Below are positions 26,301-32,620 of a stretch of 64,000 nucleotides of DNA, one piece after another; position 1 is the first letter of the stretch; each line of letters starts with the position of its first letter. Source of the DNA: Bacillota bacterium (GTDB lineage Bacteria; Bacillota; UBA4882; UBA8346); the NCBI GenBank assembly GCA_023435565.1, contig JAEYRN010000030.1, positions 62,001 to 126,000 of the forward strand, read 5' to 3'. Below the pieces are notes generated by a model. It saw nothing but the letters and a program-made list of their open reading frames with translations, searched no databases and was not told the DNA's origin. The translations under genes were made by a program, and so were the position numbers.

Positions 26301-26394
26301 AAAACGCATCAAGCGTGAATTGCTGAAGATTCTTAAAGACGAATCCGAGGTCGAGCGGGTATTCAAGATCATTTGCGAACAAGAGGAATATTGA
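23314..26394 (+). CDS. hsdR: Type I restriction endonuclease subunit (helicase-nuclease)
   Basis: 1026 residues, normal length. N-terminal nuclease motif RPDIVVYINGIAVAVVELKKS spread over about residues 134-152 (Asp, then Glu-x-Lys). Motor domain: Walker A TQGSGKTLT near 290, DECHRTQSG near 405, FTGTPLL, and the C-lobe motif KLLTGFDAP with QAICRVNRLD. It translocates DNA and cuts unmethylated invading DNA. AAAGGAGG lies before the ATG, 16 bases after the hsdS stop. Its TGA overlaps the next gene's ATG (TGATG). Base composition is higher in GC than the surrounding AT-rich defence genes. Confidence 0.96.
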   Translation: MATVGEAERAAQNHVISLFRNKKFLDYAYYGNRKAFENSNIETDKLMAFLLRQGCSDILAKRAIEELRKAAGDLQSGLYAANKATYSLLKYGAKVRENPGEAEKTIFFIDWMHSSKNDFAVAEEVTVVGNCEKRPDIVVYINGIAVAVVELKKSTISVANGIRQNLTNQHEYFIQPFFTTVQFTMAGNNSEGLRYGTVGTDEKYYLEWKNNADSKDNNSLDILESCKELPDKLDWQLFSMFQKKRFLDLIHNFIIFDKGIKKVCRHNQYFGNKEAQLKVEADKGGIIWHTQGSGKTLTMVWLSKWILANHSDARVLIITDREELDDQVEKTYLGVDEKIVRTRNCADLISKLGSYENRLICSLIHKFGNRSGEISDLDYDRYIEELYKTLPPNFSAKGKFYVFVDECHRTQSGKLHKAMEAILKGAVFIGFTGTPLLKADKKTSIEIFGGYIHTYKYDEGVADGIVLDLRYEARDVPQSITSQDKIDAWFEAKTAVLTPRAKAKLKAAWGNMQTVFSSRTRLESIARDIIFDMGIKGRLMDGNGNAILIAESIYAACKYYEIFQSKGFKKCAIISSFVPREGDLRTDTVSTDEDTEAFEKYEIYKNMLGGQDVESFEKEAKRKFVEEPANMKLLIVVDKLLTGFDAPPCTYLYIDKPMHDHGLFQAICRVNRLDGEEKDFGYIVDYKQLFGDLTDALNKYTSGAFEGYDLEDVQDLIKDRLEEAKKFLDKTLEELDDLCEGVAMPREELNYIHYFCGENGININEDEAYARNREQLYRLVNRLVRAYTEIKPDMSLAGYISTEQEDIAKKVDFYIALKATIGQASADFIDLKLFEPGMRYLIDNYIIAEDSRKLGAFDDFTLLDFILAQEEKLKGEGGNKEGAAEAIENNIRKKVVERILINPKYYERMSAILEQLIKERREGVIAYERLLEKYIELARHVTVPEENDAYPARIRKSGALRAFYDNCGQDEELAIALHEAVMRSKQDRFRNNPVKEKRIKRELLKILKDESEVERVFKIICEQEEY

Positions 26395-27095
26395 TGCAGA
26401 TTATGGTTTCTGGCATACCCATTGAAGTATGCAAAAAGAAAATAAAGAACATGCACTTATACGTTAAGCCACCCACAGGGAAAGTGTCCGTGTCAGCTCC
26501 TCTAGATATGAGCGACGAAGCAATTGAACGTTTTGTTCGCACAAAAATCAGTTGGATAAAGAACCAGATGAACAAATTTGAGAATCAGCCTCGTCAATCA
26601 GAACGGGAATATGTATCCGGTGAAACGTTGTATGTTTGGGGAAAACAGTATTTTCTACAAGTTAAATATGGTACTGGCAAAAACACGCTTGTACTATCAG
26701 GGGATAAGGCAATTCTTACCGTCCGTAAAGACAGCACTGCTAGACAACGTAATAATTTCGTTAAAGAGTGGTATCGAGGCCTTCTAAAAGGCGAAGTAGC
26801 TCGCCTCCTACCAAAATGGGAGAAAATAACCGGGCTTAAGTGTGAGGATTGGCAAACAAAATACATGACTACCCGATGGGGCACCTGCAACACCATAAAA
26901 CGAAAGATATGGTTTAATCTTCAATTAGCTAAAAAAACACCTGAGAGCCTCGAATATATAATACTTCACGAACTTTTGCATCTTGTTGAAAAGAATCATA
27001 ACGAACATTTTGTTTCTCTAATGGATGGGTATATGCCTTATTGGAGGGAAGTTAAAAGAGGACTCAACGGGCAAATACTTGATTTCATGGAATAG
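26394..27095 (+). CDS. YgjP-like zinc metallopeptidase (DUF45)
   Basis: 233 residues starting at the ATG that overlaps the hsdR stop. It holds the DUF45/YgjP pattern: TRWGTCN, then WFNLQLAKKTPESLEYIILHELLH with zinc ligands HELLH near residue 192, and a third ligand in KNHNEHF. These zinc-dependent proteins resemble WLM/SprT proteases and often occur as an extra gene in type I restriction operons; one proposed role is processing or turnover of restriction subunits, but it is not established. Tight overlap on both sides supports a role with this system. Confidence 0.88.
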   Translation: MQIMVSGIPIEVCKKKIKNMHLYVKPPTGKVSVSAPLDMSDEAIERFVRTKISWIKNQMNKFENQPRQSEREYVSGETLYVWGKQYFLQVKYGTGKNTLVLSGDKAILTVRKDSTARQRNNFVKEWYRGLLKGEVARLLPKWEKITGLKCEDWQTKYMTTRWGTCNTIKRKIWFNLQLAKKTPESLEYIILHELLHLVEKNHNEHFVSLMDGYMPYWREVKRGLNGQILDFME

Positions 27096-27105
27096 GAATA
27101 TGGCT

Positions 27106-28695
27106 ATGGAACGAATTAGAGAAATAGAGAAAATTATTGATAATCATCATGTTGGGCACAGTTTTTTCATACGTTCAAAATACCAAGCGCTTTTTGACAT
27201 TTTGCGCCTATTAGAAGATGCATGCAGATTATCAGTTATAGCCCGAATACATAAGTCTGGTAACCCCATCGAAGCTGGATTTTTAATAAGGGAATATCTT
27301 AATGCCGCCAATATAGCTATCAGGTGGATATATTCTTTGTGTCCCGTTAAAACCGATGATGATATTACTTTTGATTTGTCAGAAGAAACAGCATTTGCAG
27401 CTCTTGATATATTATGGAACTATGCCGCGCCTTACTGTGCTATTTGCAGTGGTTATATTGGATATTCACGAAAGCGTCTTACTGCTCAGATAAATGATGA
27501 AACAAATACAGTGACATTCCTAAGTACCGATGCCCGAAAGAGTATGTTTTGTGCTGATGTCGCGGAAGCCTTTTCAAGAGGAATGATATTTAGTGGTATC
27601 GATCTTAATCCAAGTGTAATATCCCAACTAGAATCAAGTATATATTTTGAGGATGGAAGGCTTTGTTATAACCTTAACTGTGATATCTGGGATGAATTTT
27701 GCCAGTTTGCACGTGTTCAATGGGATTACACGAAAACGTTACCTGAAACGTGGATATTTGACTCTTTTTCATTAGGCGATTATAAAGAAACATGGATTGC
27801 CATTGCCACATTATGTTATATTCATTCTACTGCTTGCTTGAAAAGTAACGAACCAGGAATAGCCGTCGAGGATTCCGTAATATTAATTGACGAAGATAAA
27901 CTCGCTGAAAGTATCGCTAATTTGTCCGGAGTTGATCAAGATATTGTATTAATAATAATACATTATATTACCTACAATGATACATTGAAAAACAACGACA
28001 TCATATATCAACCAATTTTTAAGCTTTCCAAAGGAAAGCTTGCCATCACTCCATATCTTTTCATGTCGAGCCGACCAGAACGAAATTTGATATCTTTAGT
28101 AAGTAAAATGAGTGATGCTCAATATTCTGTCCTTACAAACTCATTGGAGGCTTTAATGCAGGATGATATTGATCGGCAATTGGATGGATTAAAAGGAATA
28201 ATTAAAGTACACAATATTCATCTAGATGCTACTTTCCCGGATGTTGATTATGGTATTTACGATCCTTGTAGCAACTCTGCTATTATTTGTGAACTCAAAT
28301 GGTTAACTGAATCAGATTCAACTCAGGAAGTTTTTGCTCGTGAAGATGATATCGAACACGGTTGTGGTCAAATAAAAAAAATCATGGCGTACGCAATTAT
28401 GAATGTTCCTGCATTCATTGAGAAAGTGTTCAAAGTACAAAGTGAATACGTCGATTTATTCTATTGTGTAATCTCAAAAAACAGTATACGTTCTGTTAGT
28501 AATGATGTTCCCGTCATAAGTCTACATAAATTTACCGAGGTTTTAAAGAAATCAGATATCAATAATGGCTTCCATGCAATACGAAACCGAGATTATTATG
28601 AGCCTATACCAGATAATTCACAAATGGACTCAGAACCTGTTACTTACGCTGGTTTTACATTCTACATACCGGCGTTGATAACAAATTTAATATAA
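27106..28695 (+). CDS. Fifth gene of type I operon, C-terminal nuclease-like motif
   Basis: About 529 residues. The ATG at 27106 (MERIREIEK) follows AGGAA at normal spacing; one at 27100 is also possible. Mostly helical with unusual cysteine content (YCAICSGYIGYS). Late in the sequence GIYDPCSNSAIICELKW resembles the Asp...Glu-x-Lys end of PD-(D/E)XK nucleases. I do not recognise a named family. It starts within twelve bases of the YgjP-like stop, so it belongs to the hsd transcript. It could be an accessory nuclease or regulator of the system. Confidence 0.6.
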   Translation: MERIREIEKIIDNHHVGHSFFIRSKYQALFDILRLLEDACRLSVIARIHKSGNPIEAGFLIREYLNAANIAIRWIYSLCPVKTDDDITFDLSEETAFAALDILWNYAAPYCAICSGYIGYSRKRLTAQINDETNTVTFLSTDARKSMFCADVAEAFSRGMIFSGIDLNPSVISQLESSIYFEDGRLCYNLNCDIWDEFCQFARVQWDYTKTLPETWIFDSFSLGDYKETWIAIATLCYIHSTACLKSNEPGIAVEDSVILIDEDKLAESIANLSGVDQDIVLIIIHYITYNDTLKNNDIIYQPIFKLSKGKLAITPYLFMSSRPERNLISLVSKMSDAQYSVLTNSLEALMQDDIDRQLDGLKGIIKVHNIHLDATFPDVDYGIYDPCSNSAIICELKWLTESDSTQEVFAREDDIEHGCGQIKKIMAYAIMNVPAFIEKVFKVQSEYVDLFYCVISKNSIRSVSNDVPVISLHKFTEVLKKSDINNGFHAIRNRDYYEPIPDNSQMDSEPVTYAGFTFYIPALITNLI

Positions 28696-28809
28696 GCCAA
28701 GTCAAATAAATAATGCCCCTGTCAAAGCAACATTGGCATCTTTCAAGGCAGACGAAATTTTATTAAAAGTTTGTACTTTTACCAGTAAAAATATTAGAGC
28801 TCAAACCAT

Positions 28810-28890
28810 TTATACAGAATCTTGTATTTGTTTCCTGTTGAGCCGAACTACGCACTCGATGTGATATGTATGGGGGAACATATCCACCAG
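28810..28890 (-). pseudogene. Remnant 3 of rRNA uracil methyltransferase 3' end
   Basis: Minus-strand reading LVDMFPHTYHIECVVRLNRK then a stop, the unmistakable C-terminal tail of RlmD/TrmA-type 23S rRNA uracil-5 methyltransferases, without the rest of the gene. It lies in the 406-base gene-free gap 28696-29101, in which nothing else is seen. Similar, more degraded copies are at 15241 and 17060. Confidence 0.6.
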
Positions 28891-29101
28891 CTGGTTTTAA
28901 GATAATACATTTTTTATCAGAGTTTTGGTACTTTCAGATTAACTTTATATGTTTTGGTATATAACTATAAATAATCTACAGAGGTGCTTTATAGTACTTT
29001 CACTAAAATTTGTTTAATTTAAAATTGCCAGTATCTTTATTTATAACCTTATGAGTTTAAGAAATATAATTTAAAAACTTTTAGCTTCAAAAAAAGGGCA
29101 A

Positions 29102-29566
29102 TTAAATCTGCCCTCTCTCCTTCAAACTCGCATAATTCGCATAACCCAGAATCACATGGTCAATCACCTGAATCCCTAAAACCTCCCCGGCTTCTTTCAA
29201 CCGTTTGGTCAATAGCAAATCATCGTGGGACGGGCATGGATCACCGCTTGGATGATTGTGCAGCAGAATCACCCCCGCCGCATTGGCCAGGATTGCCGGT
29301 TTGAACACTTCCCTCGGATGAATCGGGCAGGATGCCAGAATCCCGATCGCCACGGTGTTAATTCCGATCACTTGATTCTTTGTATCCAGCATCATTACCA
29401 CAAAATGCTCCCGGTCCGCTCCTTCGAGATAACTTGAAGCGATTTCAAAAACATTGCGCGGGGTGGTAATGTGATTAACCATCGAGGGTTGTGAAGTTTC
29501 TCTCACCAGCGCCACCCGGTAAATTGGCAATCTGTGCATTCTAACTTTTTCATCATTAATAGACAT
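29102..29566 (-). CDS. radC: RadC-like JAB-domain protein
   Basis: 154 residues, i.e. only the JAB/MPN domain without the N-terminal helix-hairpin-helix of chromosomal RadC. Metal-site motifs: HNHPSGDPCPSHDD (JAMM) and the preceding GVILL strand; the tail VIDHVILG is also typical. The ATG at 29566 is preferred since AAGGTG lies before it. Short RadC proteins are frequent on plasmids and ICEs near anti-restriction genes; their activity is unproven. A second copy of the 54-bp box lies 80 bases upstream. Confidence 0.88.
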   Translation of the reverse strand: MSINDEKVRMHRLPIYRVALVRETSQPSMVNHITTPRNVFEIASSYLEGADREHFVVMMLDTKNQVIGINTVAIGILASCPIHPREVFKPAILANAAGVILLHNHPSGDPCPSHDDLLLTKRLKEAGEVLGIQVIDHVILGYANYASLKERGQI

Positions 29567-29646
29567 ATTTGACACCTTCCTTTATTTCGGAAGGCATCAA
29601 CCGAAGTGGACGGGTCCCGTCAATGGCCAGCGCCTCGGCGCGGTGG

Positions 29647-29700
29647 GAAGGATACCGGACCGGCCGGCTTATATATAAACAATCCCGGGAGGATATGTTC
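29647..29700. repeat. Copy 2 of the 54-bp conserved box
   Basis: Constant 24-base and 19-base blocks identical to those at 6640-6693, separated by 11 unrelated bases (29671-29681). It lies upstream of radC on the minus strand, as copy 1 lies upstream of the DUF6573-like gene. It is not flanked by the long inverted repeat seen at copy 1. Confidence 0.7.
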
Positions 29701-29827
29701 ACAGGCCGTTTACGGGTGGCCGCTGTTGATATAATTAAGGAAATGGAAGAGATAGACCCGGACAGGTTTTAAAGTCTGTTTTTTAAAGATTATTTTCTTA
29801 AGATAAACCGAAAATTAAGCCGAAAAG

Positions 29828-30072
29828 AAAGTCCCGATCAGGTCCCCTGTAAAAAACATTCTTTCTGATCGGGACTTTGCTTGAGGCTACCCGGATTGGT
29901 TTAATAATTTAATTGACCTGGTTAATCTGTGCTCAAACATTCTTCACCGGCAAATATCAGAATGATTCTTGCCGGTTGGCTACCTGAATTTACTTTGAGT
30001 TGCCACTTCTGCGGCCAACAGTGGATGACGGAAGACAAAGCCTACTAAAAAACTAAGTCATTCTCTGTTGGC
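29828..30072. repeat. Three successive hairpins in a gene-free gap
   Basis: In the 623-base gap 29567-30189 three inverted repeats follow one another: AAAGTCCCGATCAG / CTGATCGGGACTTT (29828-29878), ACCGGCAA / TTGCCGGT (29947-29977), and GCCAACAG / CTGTTGGC (30014-30072). Apart from the 54-bp box, no gene is supported in the gap. This could be terminators, a replication or transfer site, or a structured RNA. Confidence 0.45.
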
Positions 30073-30189
30073 TCGCCTTCGAAGTTAATTTATGAAGAAA
30101 AACAAAATTGAATACCTACGACTGGTCAATTTTTATTGATAGTCCCTTATAGTTTGCAGGCGTTTTTGTGATGTGCACTTTGTTTATTT

Positions 30190-31245
30190 TTAATCTTGTC
30201 TATTTATGTGAAGATATTCATTAAGGGTATATTCTTGCCGATTTTTCCAATCACAAATATATGCATCCAAATTAAAATGTTCATCAAAATTATCACAAAG
30301 ACATATTACCGTATCAAAATTATTTCCATAGAAACCAATATAACTAATTAAGCACTTACCAGATTTTAGTATAAAAACTTTATGAGATTCTTCTGGGAAA
30401 TTTAAGTATTCTAGAGGGCTGGGTGTTTCTTTTGATTTATCAATCATTTTAACATATATGTTTTCACCACCATTAACAATCCATTCCCTAATTGGGTCAA
30501 ATTTATTCTGTAGTACAAATCCCGTGCCTTTACAATGAGCAAGATAATTGAAAGCAATTTTTGCGCATACTCTAAAATAATAATCAATCTTAAAACCCAT
30601 TTTTTGATGTGAAGTTATATGAGTTATTTGTTCTATGGGACTCCCTTTTATTTCAAATTCCTTTTTTGCTATTGCTTTTATAATTTTTTCTAACTCAATC
30701 TTATCAATTTCTTTATAAGAAGCTACATACCATCTGTTTTCATAGAAACCAACGATTATTTCATCTTTCAAAAATTTTTTATCATTAATTAATATATATT
30801 GACCATCAAAGTCACCCAATTTATTGATAAATATATTTAATTGTTCATTGTAATCCCCATCATATAAATCAAATATCATAATCATTTCTTTATCCTTATT
30901 AATTTTGAACTGAGGTATCTGATGAGGTTTTCCTAGTTTGATGTAACCAAGACTAACCTCATCTACTTCATCTTTTTGAGTCATTACATGCACTTTTGAC
31001 TTAGATGCATTTTGTGGTGATAAAGAACCTCTTTTACCAGGTCCATAAAACTGTCTTGGAATAGAAATAATAGAATTTCTCATAAAATCTTTTTCAATAT
31101 TTGAAAAGATACCGGTATTAACTTGATCACAGACAGTACCATAATTTAGTTTTCTTATTCCACCAATCCCCGCCGGAATAATATGCTCTGCAGAATTGAA
31201 AGTTACTTCAGGTTCTGTTTTCTTTAAATATATACATATATCCAA
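30190..31245 (-). CDS. HNH-endonuclease-like protein
   Basis: 351 residues. The N-terminal segment NSAEHIIPAGIGGIRKLNYG then VCDQVNTG matches the HNH_5-type core (EHIIP, GG, CxxxN), though the second Cys of the usual pair is replaced (CDQVN). The remaining 280 residues are charged and unassigned, with GFYENRWYVASY and KMGFKIDYYFRVC. It starts at a TTG with AGGTGG seven bases upstream. Similar HNH proteins are common in mobile elements as defence or homing nucleases. The missing cysteine may mean that the zinc knuckle is altered. Confidence 0.6.
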   Translation of the reverse strand: MDICIYLKKTEPEVTFNSAEHIIPAGIGGIRKLNYGTVCDQVNTGIFSNIEKDFMRNSIISIPRQFYGPGKRGSLSPQNASKSKVHVMTQKDEVDEVSLGYIKLGKPHQIPQFKINKDKEMIMIFDLYDGDYNEQLNIFINKLGDFDGQYILINDKKFLKDEIIVGFYENRWYVASYKEIDKIELEKIIKAIAKKEFEIKGSPIEQITHITSHQKMGFKIDYYFRVCAKIAFNYLAHCKGTGFVLQNKFDPIREWIVNGGENIYVKMIDKSKETPSPLEYLNFPEESHKVFILKSGKCLISYIGFYGNNFDTVICLCDNFDEHFNLDAYICDWKNRQEYTLNEYLHINRQD

Positions 31246-31320
31246 ATATAGACCACCTAACCTTCTTTATTATGTGACTGGCTTTTTTCTCCTCTTTTTA
31301 TTTTCTAACAGTCGGTTTAA

Positions 31321-31620
31321 TCAACGATTTGAGTTGAATTTAATCTTATATCTTCCCTTTCGGTTTTTAGGTCCAAATTTTATATAATAAGCTCCTTCAT
31401 CGGGATAAATCCGGTCCCGAATCTTACGATAAATAAACTTAAATAAATCCCCTATTTTACGGCCGATAAAACAAATAACATAAGTCACCGCCGTTATGGT
31501 TGAATAAAAAACCCATTTGACTGCTGCAATAACTATACCTAGTACCGAACCAATCAGAAAAGGTACAGCAATAATAATTAATACTAAAGCCGCTAATGCT
31601 AGTATTAGATTAAACGACAT
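31321..31620 (-). CDS. Small two-segment membrane protein with basic tail
   Basis: 99 residues: a strongly hydrophobic first segment (ILALAALVLIIIAVPFLIG), a second hydrophobic region, then a highly basic C-terminal half (RKIRDRIYPDEG, PKNRKGRYKIKF). No family is recognised. It lies 75 bases upstream of the HNH gene on the same strand. A weak AGGTGG site precedes the ATG. The function could be membrane anchoring, but nothing in the sequence settles it. Confidence 0.5.
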   Translation of the reverse strand: MSFNLILALAALVLIIIAVPFLIGSVLGIVIAAVKWVFYSTITAVTYVICFIGRKIGDLFKFIYRKIRDRIYPDEGAYYIKFGPKNRKGRYKIKFNSNR

Positions 31621-32071
31621 TTGACCACCTACTAAATATAGTTGACATCTTGTTTTCCATTATAAATGATTTTCCAGCTATAACCAAACTTTAAAATACC
31701 CCGATTTCTGTATAAAATCACCGAAGAAATTATCTATGTATTCCAAACATTTGTTTGTTTGTTATTTTCATAATTTCTTATGATAATTTTTATGATTAAA
31801 ACATGAATTCAACCTCCAAGGAGTCTAATATTCTATGGACAAGGCAAATATAATATTAAACATTGAAAGATCAGGAAAACCCGGATCTTTCAATGTTTAG
31901 GCTTTTACAGAATATGGGCGTCACTTTTTAGTCCTTCGTTAATCGAATATCAAAATTTGGGAATTTCAAGCCTGTTCAACTTATTTTGTAAGTCAAAAAT
32001 ATTCATTTACTAGTCCTCCCGTCACATTTTCATTTGCCGGGGGCAGGGATAAAAGGAAATTAAGAGAAGTT
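31621..32071. other. Gene-free gap with a strong hairpin and a 21-codon ORF
   Basis: The 451-base gap contains a perfect 14-bp stem AACATTGAAAGATC / GATCTTTCAATGTT at 31859-31897. Overlapping it is a 21-codon ORF (31835-31900, plus strand) behind CCAAGGAG, reading MDKANIILNIERSGKPGSF. This could be a leader peptide with attenuator, or chance. Confidence 0.35.
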
Positions 32072-32602
32072 TTGTTTGGTAATAATTTTTCCTTAATTAA
32101 TAACAAAGTCAGTCTGAAAGAAATGTTTAAAGAGCTCAGTCCGATAAAATTAGTAAAGCGAGATAAGAACATGGAAACTGATTATAAAAAATGGAAATTT
32201 AAGTTTAACGAAGTCCGGGCCGGATGTTACGAAAATGTCGCCTATCGAGTATCCGGGCATCAGGTGGCCGCCAATGGACTCGAAGACGCATGCTACACCA
32301 TTTTTTTGATGGCTTTAAAAATGGAACTGAAAATAACACCGGAGCCAACTACGGCGATGCTATATGTATTTTCAAGTTATTTCAAATCCAAAACTGAAGC
32401 TTATGACCTTAATAAGAAAACGTGGGTTATTGAGATCAACCCCTTTCCTTCGCATTCAACAATTAAGTATTTGCAGATGACTGACGAATTAAAGGTAAAA
32501 AATATCTCAAAAGGATTTGAACAGACGTATAAATGGAATGAATCGGCAAATGAAAATACAATTGAGCAAATAGAATGGCTGATACATAATAGAAAAAGAT
32601 AA
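32072..32602 (+). CDS. Hypothetical protein convergent with the RHS toxin
   Basis: Up to 176 residues; the TTG at 32072 gives the longest frame, but an ATG at 32171 (METDYKKWKFKF) is also plausible. Soluble, mixed alpha/beta look, with NEVRAGCYENVAYRVSGHQV and FNPF-like NPFPSHSTIKY. No family recognised. Its stop lies 18 bases from the stop of the toxin gene on the other strand. Immunity genes usually lie downstream in the same direction, so this convergent gene is only a possible candidate for that role. Confidence 0.5.
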   Translation: MFGNNFSLINNKVSLKEMFKELSPIKLVKRDKNMETDYKKWKFKFNEVRAGCYENVAYRVSGHQVAANGLEDACYTIFLMALKMELKITPEPTTAMLYVFSSYFKSKTEAYDLNKKTWVIEINPFPSHSTIKYLQMTDELKVKNISKGFEQTYKWNESANENTIEQIEWLIHNRKR

Positions 32603-32620
32603 ACAAGTATATTCTTCCAT

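Noticed and set aside
29695..29772. 25-codon ORF starting inside the 54-bp box
   Set aside because: The Shine-Dalgarno is only two bases from the ATG, and the same ATG in box copy 1 is followed by a stop after four codons.
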